This document shows, piece after piece, positions 9,901-19,263 of a DNA stretch of 64,000 bases. The stretch spans positions 1-64,000 of the forward strand of contig CANJQU010000009.1 in assembly GCA_947476485.1 (NCBI GenBank). The letters run 5' to 3'. This DNA is from Chitinophagaceae bacterium. GTDB taxonomy: Bacteria > Bacteroidota > Bacteroidia > Chitinophagales > Chitinophagaceae. The notes under the pieces are model-generated. The model searched no databases, was not told the origin of the DNA, and saw only the letters and a list, made by a program, of their open reading frames with translations. The stretch's first letter is position 1, and the number at the start of each line of letters is the position of its first letter. Made by a program: the position numbers and the translations under genes.

Positions 9901-12900
9901 AGCCACAACTATATATACACCCATTGTTGTCTGCAATCCGAAGTCAAGGGCAGATCCTGTTCCTGCCAGTGGAGCGCCGGTTGGCACACCACCTACATAT
10001 AATTGGTAGCTGATGCCCGTTGCCGAACCATCAAGCCCAACAGGTACACCCGGTGCGCCAAAACATGCGCTGCCGCCACCGGTCATATTAAATACTCCTG
10101 GCAATGGATTGATAGATACTGTGGCGCTGCCGCTCATATTGTTGGAGCAGCCTGTGGTCGCGTTAATAGCGAGCACTGTATACGCACCGGCTACCGTTTC
10201 CAGGCCCATGTCAAGCACCGTTCCGGTGCCGGCAACAAGGCCGCCTGTAGCTACTCCGTCAACAAACAACTGGTAGTTGATACCTGTATCTGAGTTGTCA
10301 AGCATCACATGTAGACCTGTATCTCCGAAGCAGTAACTGCCGCCGCCTATTACATTATATACATTTGGCAGAGGGTCAATGCTGATAACTGCCGTATTGT
10401 TCATAGTGTCCACACAACCGGTTACGGTATTTGTTCCGATTACAAAGTAACTGCCTGCGCCAGTCTGGAAGCCCAGGTCGAGCGGTGCTGTTCCTGTGCC
10501 CGCAACGGGTGCGCCAATAGCAGTGTCAGCAAAATAAAGCTGGTAGCTTATTCCTGTGTCCGATCCGTCAAGCGTCAGGTCAACGCCTGGGCCACCTGCA
10601 CAATAACTGCCGCCGGCAGACAGATTGTAAGCGGTTGGTAACGGATTGGTAGTAACCGTTACTGAACCGTTCATTGTATTCACACAAAGCGTTGTTGTGT
10701 CCTGTGCAATAACTGTATAAGCTACAGTAGCAGTCTGTAATCCGAAATCAAGTGCAAAACCGGTTCCGGCTAGTGCACTGCCTACCGGAGATCCGGCTGC
10801 ATAAAGCTGGTAGCTGGTGCCCGGCAACGAACCGTCCAGTCCTACTGGTACACCGGTACCGCCTACGCAATAAGCGCCGCCGCCCGTCACATTGAATGTT
10901 GCGGGTAATGGATTGATCGATACTGTTGCGCTGCCAAACATATCCTGCATACAGCCCGTTACAACATTTGTAGCAGAGACCGTATAGGTGCCGGCCAATG
11001 TTGCAAGACCCATATCTAATGGCGATACACCGGTTCCGGCAACTGGGCCGCCGATTGGAGATGAGCCATTATATAATTGATAATTGATACCGATATCTGA
11101 GTTGTTTAATGTGATATGTACTCCTGTATCTCCTGCACAGTAGCTTCCGCCGCCGCCTACTACATGTACTGCAGGCAATGGATTGATAGATACGGTCGCA
11201 ACGCCAAGCATGTCGCTGTGACACAAAGTGGTCGGGTTGGTCGCAAGCACAGTATAAGTACCCTGCAGTGTCTGGAAACCAAGGTCAAGCGTTGGCAAAC
11301 CTGTGCCTGCTACCGGGGTGTCAACTGTAGCTGCGCCATAGTACAACTGGTAGTTTATGCCTGTCTCAGAGCCATTCAATATCAGGTCAACTCCGGCTCC
11401 GCCTTCGCAGTAGCTGCCGCCTAAGCTAAGGCTGAATACAAGTGGCACGGGGTTGCTGGTTATCGTAGCTATGCCGGCCATATTGTTTGTGCAAAGTGTT
11501 GTATTGTTTGTAGCAAGCACCGAATAGGTACCCACCCCTGTCTGGAAACCAAAGTCAATTGTTGTGCCGGTTCCTGCCACAGGGCTGCCGGTTGCAACAG
11601 CGCCAAAATATAATTGATAGCTCACACCGGTGTCCGACCCGCTTAACACAACGTCTACTCCGGGATCTCCTGCACAGTAGCTGCCCCCTGCCGATATAGT
11701 ATAAACATTCGGTAATGGGTTGATGCTCACGGTCACGCTGCCAGTCATACCCAGGCTGCAGCCTGTGGCAGGGTCGGTAGCAAGTACCGAATAGGTGCCG
11801 GCTACTGTCTGAATACCCATATCCAGTGGTGGTATGTTTGTTCCGCCAACTACACCGCCAACCGCAGTCGCGCCTCTGTATAATTGGTAATTGATTCCAA
11901 GCTGAGAATTGTTCAGGGTAACCGCTACACCTGCGCCACCGGCGCAATAGCTGCCACCGCCACCTACTGTAAATGCTAATGGAAGTGGATTTTCCGTAAG
12001 TACTGCGCTGCCATTCATTGCAATTGAGCAGCCCGTTGTTGGATTGGTTGCAAGTACGGAATAAGTTCCACCCACGTTTTGGAAACCAAAGTCTATCACA
12101 CCACCGGTACCGCCTATCGGGCTGCCTGTGGCTGTAGCTCCGTTATATAACTGGTAGAGCACTCCTGGCTGTGAGCCGCTTAGTGTAAGGTCTATTCCAG
12201 TATCGCCTGCGCAGAAACTTCCGCCCGACGACAAATCGAATACCAGCGGCAGTGGATTAACAGAAACAGTAGCGCTGCCAAACATGTTTTGCATACATCC
12301 GGTAACCGGGTTTGTTGCAGATACGGTGTAGACGCCTGCGAGCATCTCAATGCCCATGTTAAGTGGTGCAACACCTGTGCCTGCAACAGGGCCTGCAACA
12401 GGCGACGATCCGCGATATAATTGGTAATCGATGCCGATTTCCGAATTACTTAATGTGATCATTACGCCCGGGCCGCCGATGCAGTAATTGCCACCACCGC
12501 CTACTGTAAACAAGGCTGGCAATGGATTGATAGTTACTGTAGCGGTGCCAAGCATATTGCTCGTGCAAAGTGTTGTAGGATTAGTTGCAACCACTGAGTA
12601 AGTACCTATTAATGTCTGCATGCCTAGGCTCAATGTTGGTGCTCCCGTACCTGCCACAGGGCTGCCGATTGGAACTGCCCCGAGGTACAATTGATAGTTA
12701 ACACCGGCCTCAGAGCCATTCAGAACCATTGGTATACCCGCAGTTCCTTCACAGTAACCTCCGCCGCCCGATAGTGTGTACACTATTGGTAACGGCGACA
12801 GAGAAACATTCGCTACGCCATACATATCGCTGGTGCAGGAACCGATCGATGCCTGTACCGAATAGATACCAACTGCTGTTTGAAAGCCAAAGTCCAGGAG

Positions 12901-15900
12901 CCCGCCGGTGCCCGGAAGTGGTGCGCCTTGTGCCAGTGATCCGAAATACAGTTGGTAAGATGCTCCGATCTGTGAGCCGCTAAGTACAATGTCATCGCCG
13001 GGTCCGCCGATGCAGTAACCACCGCCACCCGAAACTTCATAAACTGTTGGTCCGGCGGTGATGAATGCCGAAGCGCTGCCGCTCATAGCATTGGTGCAAC
13101 CTGTTGCAGGGTCAGTAGCGGATACCGTATACGTACCTGCGGTTACCAAGCCCATTACAAGTGGGGCAACACCCGTGCCGGCTACTGGTCCGCCAACGGC
13201 TACAGCTCCGTTATATAACTGGTAATTGATACCAATATCTGAATTGCTTAAAGTAATATTCACGCCTGGGCTGCCAACGCAATAACCGCCGCCGCCGCCA
13301 ACAGCATATGCAGTCGGAAGTGGGTTTGTTGTCACGGTCAGTGTATTCAGCATCGGGGCTATACAGCCACCTGCTACTACTGTGGCAAGTACGCTATAGC
13401 TGCCGGCGGTATGAAATCCGAAGTCGATTGCTCCGCCGCTGCCAGGTACGGGAGCGCCTGCTGTTACTGCGCCGTCGTATAATTGATAATTAGTTCCGGT
13501 CTGGGAGCCGCTTAACCCTATAACAACACCCGTTCCACCAGCGCAATAGCTGGTTGCGCCTGTCACGGTAAACTGTGCCGGGGCAACAACCGTAGTCACT
13601 GTTGCGCTTCCGTTCATAACGCTGGTGCAACCAGTGCTTGCGTTTGTAGCCAATATCGTATATGTTCCAACCGATGTCTCCGGGCCGAATGTCAGCGAAG
13701 AGGCAGCGCCCGGAAGAGTAGTGCTCACAACTCCGTTCGAAGCCGTATAGTTGATGCCGATATCTGAGTTGCTTAATGTTACGTTTACTCCTGCTCCGCC
13801 TGTGCAGTAAGGACCTCCGCCGCCTACATTATAAACATTCGGTAATGGATCTGCGGTCACGGTCAATGTGTTGAGCATTGGCGATGTACAGCTTCCCAAT
13901 GTCGCAAGTACAGAATAAGTGCCTGCGGGCTGTGTGCCAAAACTGATAGCGACACCTGTGCCGGGTACTACTCCGCCTACTGTTGCAAGTCCGTTATAAA
14001 GCTGGTAAGTAGTGCCACCCACAGATCCGCTGAGGCCGATAGCCACACCTGCACCACCGGCGCAATAGCTTGTAGCTCCGGTTACGGTAAACTGCGCTGG
14101 GGAAGGAAGCAGTGTCACAACTGCAGTGCCATTCATAACAGCAGAGCATCCTGATACAGGGTATTGTGCACTTACTGAATAGGTGCCTGCCGAAGTCTCA
14201 GGTCCGAAGGTCAATGAGGAGCCGGTTCCACCTACAACTGTGCTTACAATTCCATTAGTTGCCGTATATACTACGCCTGCTTCAGAAGAGCTCAGTGTGA
14301 CGTTTACACCTGCGCCGCCTGAACAGATCGGTCCGCCGCCGCCTACATTAAATACTGTTGGTTGCGGATTTGAAGTTACGGTCAGCGTATTCAGCATAGC
14401 CCGTGTGCAGCCTCCCGGCGCAGTAGCCAGAACAGAATAAGCGCCTGCCGGCTGTAATCCGAAATCCAGTGTTGTGCCGGATCCCGGTACTGGTCCGCCC
14501 ACTGTTGCAGGTCCGTTATACAACTGGTAGGTCATGGTAGCTTCAGAGCCGCTCAGGCCTATATTCACACCACCTGTGCTTGCGCAATAACTGGTGGCGC
14601 CTGTAATTGTAAATTGTGCAGGTGAAGGAAGTAATGTCACCGTTGCGGTACCGTTCATCGTTGCCGAACAGCCTGTGCCGCCGTTCTGAGCGCTAACAGA
14701 ATACGTGCCTGCAGATGTTTCAGGGCCAAATGCCAATCCTACGCCTGTTCCGCCTAATATTGTGCTCACCACACCGTTTGTCGCAGTATAGACAACGCCA
14801 ACCTGCGACGAGCTCAAAGTGATATTTACGCCGGCTGCGCCCGCGCAATAAGATCCTCCGCCGCCAACATTGAATACAGTGGGGTCAGGGTTCGAAGTCA
14901 CGGTCAGCGTATTCAGCATCGGCGAAGTACAGCCCCCGGGTGCTAATGTTGCAAGCACCGAATAGCTGCCTGCCGGCTGCAGTCCGAAATCAAGAGCGCC
15001 GCCGGTGCCCGATAGTGGCGCGCCTACTGTTGAAAGTCCGTTATAAAGCTGGTAAGTAGTGCTGCCCACAGAGCCGCTCAGGCCCACATTCACACCACCT
15101 GCACTGGCACAATAGCTGGTCGCACCGGTTACAGTGAACTGTGCAGGTGCGGGAAATAATGATACGGTAGCGCTCCCGCTCATAGCTGCCGTACAGCCCG
15201 TAGTCGCATTTTGGGCAAGTACTGTATAGGTCCCTGTAGAAGTTAGTGGTCCGAAAGTTAATGGCCCCAACGACCCGGGCAATGTACTGCTGGTAACACC
15301 ATTAGAGGCCGTGTATACAACGCCATTATCAGATGAGCTCAAAGTAACGTTCACTCCTGCTCCGCCGGGGCAGTAGCTTCCTCCTCCGCCCACGGCAAAT
15401 ACCGATGGAAGTGGGTCTACGGCAAAAGCTGCAGTGCCAAGCATATTGCTGGTACATCCCGTGCCATCAGTTGCTCTTACAGTATAAGATCCCGCAGTAT
15501 GTATGCCAAGGTCAAACGGTGCTGCACCTGTACCTGGAATCGGTCCGCCTGAAATAGCGCCGCTATTGTAGAGTTGATAGTTTACTCCGGTTTGTGATCC
15601 GCTCAGTGTGATAGCCGCTCCCGGTGTTCCGGCGCAATAGCCGCTTGGGCTTGATACGGTAAATATCGCCGGGCCTGTTTGAGAAAGACTGCCGAAATTC
15701 GTAACGCTTGTAGCAATTCCGTTAATATTTGTGGCAATAGATGCCGTGATGTTGCCCGGCGCAGAAGCCTGGGTCAACGGTTGGATCTGTAGTCCGGTGA
15801 TTGTTATAGCATCGATCGAGCCGGTACCCAGCGTGATCATCGTAACAGTAAGCGCAGTACTGGAGAAGCCCCCGTCTGCTACTAAAAATATGTCTCCGCC

Positions 15901-16227
15901 CGTTGAGTTCAGCGTTGGCGTTGCCGCAGTGTTGAACTGCCATCCCGCTGGCACGTTTATCACCAGGGTCTCAATGAAAGGGTTAAAATCATCGGCGGCT
16001 CCCTCGGTCACAGTGATGGTTCCCAATCCTGTATACGCTGGTGAGGTACCATCTGCCGCCCGGTTATGGCAGATATTTGTACCACCGCCAGCCGGGGTCA
16101 CGATAACTGCCGCACGCAACGTGCTACCAAGGAAACACAGGAAAATCGACGCGAAAATAATCCTCATTGCATGGCTGCATTTCGTCTTATTGATACTCAT
16201 CGGTCTGTGTAAAGAAACATTGCTCAT
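6922..16227 (-). CDS. Giant secreted repeat protein with Ig-like (BIG2) domains and T9SS type A sorting domain
   Basis: 3101-aa ORF; signal peptide 'MRIIFASIFLCFLGSTLRA'; about 26 repeats 'GGGSYCAGGxGVxVxLSGSxxGxxYQLY'; BIG2 'GVWSSxDxxIATIDASGxVTGxxAG'; C-terminal 'VFPNPATSTLSIEA...DGMYMIMLYDEQNSLLKVEKFAKTNN'. Confidence 0.93.
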   Translation of the reverse strand: MSNVSLHRPMSINKTKCSHAMRIIFASIFLCFLGSTLRAAVIVTPAGGGTNICHNRAADGTSPAYTGLGTITVTEGAADDFNPFIETLVINVPAGWQFNTAATPTLNSTGGDIFLVADGGFSSTALTVTMITLGTGSIDAITITGLQIQPLTQASAPGNITASIATNINGIATSVTNFGSLSQTGPAIFTVSSPSGYCAGTPGAAITLSGSQTGVNYQLYNSGAISGGPIPGTGAAPFDLGIHTAGSYTVRATDGTGCTSNMLGTAAFAVDPLPSVFAVGGGGSYCPGGAGVNVTLSSSDNGVVYTASNGVTSSTLPGSLGPLTFGPLTSTGTYTVLAQNATTGCTAAMSGSATVSLFPAPAQFTVTGATSYCASAGGVNVGLSGSVGSTTYQLYNGLSTVGAPLSGTGGALDFGLQPAGSYSVLATLAPGGCTSPMLNTLTVTSNPDPTVFNVGGGGSYCAGAAGVNITLSSSQVGVVYTATNGVVSTILGGTGVGLAFGPETSAGTYSVSAQNGGTGCSATMNGTATVTLLPSPAQFTITGATSYCASTGGVNIGLSGSEATMTYQLYNGPATVGGPVPGSGTTLDFGLQPAGAYSVLATAPGGCTRAMLNTLTVTSNPQPTVFNVGGGGPICSGGAGVNVTLSSSEAGVVYTATNGIVSTVVGGTGSSLTFGPETSAGTYSVSAQYPVSGCSAVMNGTAVVTLLPSPAQFTVTGATSYCAGGAGVAIGLSGSVGGTTYQLYNGLATVGGVVPGTGVAISFGTQPAGTYSVLATLGSCTSPMLNTLTVTADPLPNVYNVGGGGPYCTGGAGVNVTLSNSDIGINYTASNGVVSTTLPGAASSLTFGPETSVGTYTILATNASTGCTSVMNGSATVTTVVAPAQFTVTGATSYCAGGTGVVIGLSGSQTGTNYQLYDGAVTAGAPVPGSGGAIDFGFHTAGSYSVLATVVAGGCIAPMLNTLTVTTNPLPTAYAVGGGGGYCVGSPGVNITLSNSDIGINYQLYNGAVAVGGPVAGTGVAPLVMGLVTAGTYTVSATDPATGCTNAMSGSASAFITAGPTVYEVSGGGGYCIGGPGDDIVLSGSQIGASYQLYFGSLAQGAPLPGTGGLLDFGFQTAVGIYSVQASIGSCTSDMYGVANVSLSPLPIVYTLSGGGGYCEGTAGIPMVLNGSEAGVNYQLYLGAVPIGSPVAGTGAPTLSLGMQTLIGTYSVVATNPTTLCTSNMLGTATVTINPLPALFTVGGGGNYCIGGPGVMITLSNSEIGIDYQLYRGSSPVAGPVAGTGVAPLNMGIEMLAGVYTVSATNPVTGCMQNMFGSATVSVNPLPLVFDLSSGGSFCAGDTGIDLTLSGSQPGVLYQLYNGATATGSPIGGTGGVIDFGFQNVGGTYSVLATNPTTGCSIAMNGSAVLTENPLPLAFTVGGGGSYCAGGAGVAVTLNNSQLGINYQLYRGATAVGGVVGGTNIPPLDMGIQTVAGTYSVLATDPATGCSLGMTGSVTVSINPLPNVYTISAGGSYCAGDPGVDVVLSGSDTGVSYQLYFGAVATGSPVAGTGTTIDFGFQTGVGTYSVLATNNTTLCTNNMAGIATITSNPVPLVFSLSLGGSYCEGGAGVDLILNGSETGINYQLYYGAATVDTPVAGTGLPTLDLGFQTLQGTYTVLATNPTTLCHSDMLGVATVSINPLPAVHVVGGGGSYCAGDTGVHITLNNSDIGINYQLYNGSSPIGGPVAGTGVSPLDMGLATLAGTYTVSATNVVTGCMQDMFGSATVSINPLPATFNVTGGGAYCVGGTGVPVGLDGSLPGTSYQLYAAGSPVGSALAGTGFALDFGLQTATVAYTVIAQDTTTLCVNTMNGSVTVTTNPLPTAYNLSAGGSYCAGGPGVDLTLDGSDTGISYQLYFADTAIGAPVAGTGTAPLDLGFQTGAGSYFVIGTNTVTGCVDTMNNTAVISIDPLPNVYNVIGGGSYCFGDTGLHVMLDNSDTGINYQLFVDGVATGGLVAGTGTVLDMGLETVAGAYTVLAINATTGCSNNMSGSATVSINPLPGVFNMTGGGSACFGAPGVPVGLDGSATGISYQLYVGGVPTGAPLAGTGSALDFGLQTTMGVYIVVATDTTTLCTNNMNGVSTVIINPLPTVFNMTGGGAYCAGGTGVSVGLDGSVAGVSYQLIYLGSPTGAPLAGTGFALDFGLQTGGGDYTVVATDTATLCTNNMAGTATVTVNPLPTAFNVTGGGEYCVGGTGYNVGIDGSETGILYTLFLDGFPVGSPMVGTGFAIDFGVQSAGGVYSVMAGNMTTGCFNSMNNTVSIVVNPLPIAYNVTGGGTMCAGTPGFDIQLSNSETGVNYQLYINTLPYGAPIGGTTGSPVDFGVLAFPGTYLVVGTNATTGCIALMTDSAVIIVNPTPGPINGVSEICSNTSTLLTDTSAGGVWTSNDYSIASVDASGVMTGINAGVTTITYSFATGCNATFDVTIDATPAAFTVTGGGSLCAGGAGFDVALSGSELTVTYQLYINTLPYGTPVAGTGSAIDFGVFDVPGSYYIVGTNASGTCNALMTDSALIILNPSPGPINGLTSICVNSSTTLTDTAAGGVWSSNDFMIASIDAGGVMTGINGGVTTITYTLPSTCYATADVTVNSLPIVAAITGVTNECVGSSSLLADATTGGIWSSTDTSIATIDASGMVTGMSAGIVTISYTVTDGFGCVGAATTADTVNTIPVVPAITGEMSVCVNATVTLSDDMAGGVWSSGDVTIATIDPVLGKLTGVTAGTVDITYTVTGASGCTGFATSVATVNGLPSVDTITGLTSVCAGFTIMLTDATIDGTWSSSDMAVATVNASGMVTGIAPGTATIYYTVSNTLGCMNMAARDITVGNAITGVAILPGGNVTHCGGAPINLVVSTTDTTLTYQWSINGFDIAGATNGSYIADSVGYFTVTLNNGTCNATITGTDVIAPPNPIISYNSTGNYLYTSTYATYQWYRNGTLIPGATSSILSSPGAGIYKVVVSDANGCFVTSGNYTVTGGGTNTVDNTTPVINIRVFPNPATSTLSIEASVTVNVVVVSPDGKVVMEQKQATSLNVSNLADGMYMIMLYDEQNSLLKVEKFAKTNN
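8900..15660 (-). repeat. Tandem ~80-aa protein-level repeats encoded in the giant gene
   Basis: Recurring SYCAG...LSGS...YQLYNG...TYSVLATNxxTGC...MxGxAxVxxNPLP; approximate boundaries. Confidence 0.85.
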
Positions 16228-16847
16228 AAGCCTGTTTTTTCGGGATATTATTTTTAATAAATAGCAATATACGTCGCTTGCTCAACCCTTTTTGGGGTCG
16301 GCAATGCAATTTATGGAGCCGAAAATAATATATATTTTTTGTAAAAAAGAATAGAAAAGCAACTTTTATTGCAGAAATAATTCACGACCAAAGACGACCG
16401 GCAATGCAGGCACACTTATCATGATATAAAATTCCACCACATTACAATTGAATAATGAAATAATGCATGCGCAATACGCTTTAAATAAATATATTAATAA
16501 GATTTTACGCGTCTTTAAATATGTTGTTTATTGTTTTAAGTGACGGCAGGTGTTTAAAAAATAACAAAAATAAAAATGCCATTCTCCCCGTCATTTTCGC
16601 TACTCACCCACAAATTTTAAGATGTAAACATCTTCAGGACACATTCCGGTATCGGGAGATTTGAAAACAGTATGTGCCTTCGAACAGACAAGATAAATTG
16701 GGTGATCCTCCTCAGAATATTAAGTCATTGCAACCTACATCAGTTCAATGCCCTAAATGAAGACAGGAATTAGACTGAACGGATCCACTATCCCGGCCCA
16801 GCGGGCAACTTATCACATATCACTTAACTTCTTATCACCTCAACTAA

Positions 16848-17498
16848 CTAACCTGGAATCCTCGCTATATACTTAGCTAATTCCTTTATTTGCTCCACCA
16901 CCTGTGCATTAGTTGCCTTGCAGGCTTTAGCTTTATTAAAGTAGATCTTTCCGCTCCGGTAATCGCGGCGTTGAATGTATATCTGCGAAAGGTATAAATA
17001 CGCGGTTGCTTCGGTGTCTTTATCTGGCAACCCCACGCTTACTGCTTTTCGCAGGTGTTCCATCGCCTCCTTGGTATTCCCTTTTTTCAGCGCTATGGTT
17101 CCCAACTGCATATAGGCGCCCCCCTCATACTCTTTCTCGGTCATTCCGCTTTCAAGCCCCTTTCGCAATTGCATCTCTGCCTTGTCAAGGTCATCTCCCA
17201 TCGTCGAGAAATTCGCCTGTAGCATATAATAAGATGAACGGATCGGTTTATACAGCAGGTTCGGGAACTTAACCATATTCATCAGTTTCTGTGCACCCTC
17301 CATATCTCCCGATTCCATATAACCCTGTATGAGCGTCATCGGCCCGATCAGGAAGTACGCAACTACCATCAATATCGCTATCAGGAATGGTATCCACGCG
17401 ATCCACCATGTCACTTGAAAACCCAGGAAAAATCCCAGCGCGATCATGCCGATGGCGATAGGGATACGATAAAAAACAAGTATTTTTCTGAAACTCAT
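16848..17498 (-). CDS. Membrane-anchored TPR protein
   Basis: Two N-terminal TMs then TPR-like 'AYMQLGTIALKKGNTKEAMEHLRKAVSVG'. Start at 'MSFRKILVFYRIPIA'. Confidence 0.75.
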   Translation of the reverse strand: MSFRKILVFYRIPIAIGMIALGFFLGFQVTWWIAWIPFLIAILMVVAYFLIGPMTLIQGYMESGDMEGAQKLMNMVKFPNLLYKPIRSSYYMLQANFSTMGDDLDKAEMQLRKGLESGMTEKEYEGGAYMQLGTIALKKGNTKEAMEHLRKAVSVGLPDKDTEATAYLYLSQIYIQRRDYRSGKIYFNKAKACKATNAQVVEQIKELAKYIARIPG

Positions 17499-17604
17499 AA
17501 TATATTTTGGAGGCGCAAATATACCGCATTTAGACAACATCCAAGATGGCCATTTTATCGGCTGTGCAGAGGTGCGTGAGTTATTCGATTTTAAGTAACT
17601 TGTC

Positions 17605-17612
17605 TATCTTTG
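17605..17612 (+). promoter_or_regulatory. Bacteroidetes -7 element TATCTTTG
   Basis: Exact TAnnTTTG upstream of the small ORF at 17674. Confidence 0.45.
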
Positions 17613-17673
17613 TAAAAAGTACCGTCTTTGCCTACGTTATCAATGTTTTTCGGAATTATTATTCGGATGTATT

Positions 17674-17823
17674 ATGATGCAAAAAGAACGTAATCTGCCA
17701 CATATACAGATTTATTATGAGGATCAAAGCGCTGTTATTAATATTCTTGATGGAACGAGGCGTTACTTCTCGCCATCTCCTGCTGAAATACGAGAACGGA
17801 AATATTATTATCAGAAACTTTAA
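17674..17823 (+). CDS. Putative 49-aa small protein
   Basis: ATG ATG start, translation MMQKERNLPHIQIYYEDQSAVINILDGTRRYFSPSPAEIRERKYYYQKL; TATCTTTG promoter element upstream; below the ORF-track cutoff. Confidence 0.35.
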   Translation: MMQKERNLPHIQIYYEDQSAVINILDGTRRYFSPSPAEIRERKYYYQKL

Positions 17824-18458
17824 AAATAGTCAAAACCTTAAGCTTTAATAGAGATCATTCCCCCCAATCTTATCCGTCTTATCAATAGCAACATAAACAA
17901 AAAGTCTTGGTGCGTATTCGTTTTCTTCAGACCTTTGTGCCCGAATAAGTCAATTTCTCGCATGGGGCTTTGCGACCTTTGCTCCCAACAGCTATCTGGA
18001 TTTCTTTGCGGCCTTGCGGTTAAATTTTTTACACTCGACAAAGAAGCATGGGGTTCTTTGGGTAATAATGGGGTATGGAATGGGACATGCAGAAAAGTCT
18101 CCAACCGCAATTGTAAACTGCCCGCTTAACTGAATATGCCCCACCATGTGGTAAAATGGGAAATGATGAATAATTATAATAAAATATCCCGAAACAGCCA
18201 CAGTAAAGAAATACATCGATTTGCCTTCCACAAAAAATGCCCCATATAAGCAAGTAGAAAATTTGAAACAATTGGGGCATTTCACATATCACAGCCATTT
18301 TCATCTACCTCAACAACGGAATAACAGGCGAAATTTTTACTGTAATTAACTCTCGCCATTATTCATCCTAATCCTTTATTTTTGAGGTAAATACTTTAGA
18401 TTTTTGTCTTTGGGATTTTGAATTTCACATTTAATTTTTTGGTTATCACTTTTAACTT

Positions 18459-19196
18459 TTGACTTTGAAATTACACCTTCTCGCTATTGCAGCACACCCC
18501 GATGATGTAGAACTAAGTTGCGCAGGAACCATAATTAAACACGCACAGGCCGGACAAGCCGTTGGTATTGTGGATCTTACGCAGGGCGAACTCGGTACAC
18601 GCGGCAGTGCTACGCTCCGGCTGCAGGAAGCGCAGGATGCGGCCAAGGTCATGGGAGTGGCGGTGCGGGAGAATGCCGGTATGGCAGATGGCTTTTTTCG
18701 TAATGATGAGGAGCACCAGCGCAAACTGATACAATATATAAGGCACTACCGTCCGGAGATAGTCATTGCAAATGCCATTAATGACCGGCACCCGGATCAT
18801 GGCCGCGGCGGCAGGCTCATTGCCGATGCCTGTTTTTATGCCGGACTTCGTAAGATAGAAACAACCCGTGATGGCATGCCGCAGGAAGCATGGCGTCCGA
18901 AACGAGTATACCATATGCTGCAGGATCGCCACTACGAGCCATCTTTTATCGTGGATATTTCTGCCACTTTTGATAAGAAGATGGAGGCTATTCGCTGCTA
19001 CAAAAGTCAGTTTCACGATCCGGTTTCCGGGGAGCCCGTTACTTATATAGCTACAGAGGGTTTCCTCAATAGCATCATCTACCGCGATGCCTTACTGGGT
19101 AAGCGTATAGGTGTAGAGTACGGAGAGGCGTATATAGCTGAAAATATTCCTGGTGTCAGCGATCTGGACAGTCTTATACTACCCCAATTGCCCTGA
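18459..19196 (+). CDS. bshB1: Bacillithiol biosynthesis deacetylase BshB1
   Basis: 'LHLLAIAAHPDDVELSCAGTI', 'DLTQGELGTRGSATLRLQEAQDAAKVMG', 'NAINDRHPDHGRG'; TTG start (18459 or 18465). Confidence 0.92.
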   Translation: MTLKLHLLAIAAHPDDVELSCAGTIIKHAQAGQAVGIVDLTQGELGTRGSATLRLQEAQDAAKVMGVAVRENAGMADGFFRNDEEHQRKLIQYIRHYRPEIVIANAINDRHPDHGRGGRLIADACFYAGLRKIETTRDGMPQEAWRPKRVYHMLQDRHYEPSFIVDISATFDKKMEAIRCYKSQFHDPVSGEPVTYIATEGFLNSIIYRDALLGKRIGVEYGEAYIAENIPGVSDLDSLILPQLP

Positions 19197-19263
19197 TCGT
19201 AAGGGTCTTCAAAAACCTGCTGTAAAATATACTATAATCTCTGTGTTCAACGTTAGTAAGTAG

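Noticed and set aside
6983-16264. Many plus- and minus-strand secondary ORFs inside the giant gene (e.g. 7742..8365, 10003..10293, 11555..11947)
   Set aside because: Overlap a clear 3101-aa coding frame; compositions reflect antisense or alternate reading of a repetitive gene
17838-18304. Overlapping minus-strand ORFs (90, 97, 91 aa) in the 17.5-18.4 kb gap
   Set aside because: Mutually overlapping frames with biased composition; no start context or homology signal
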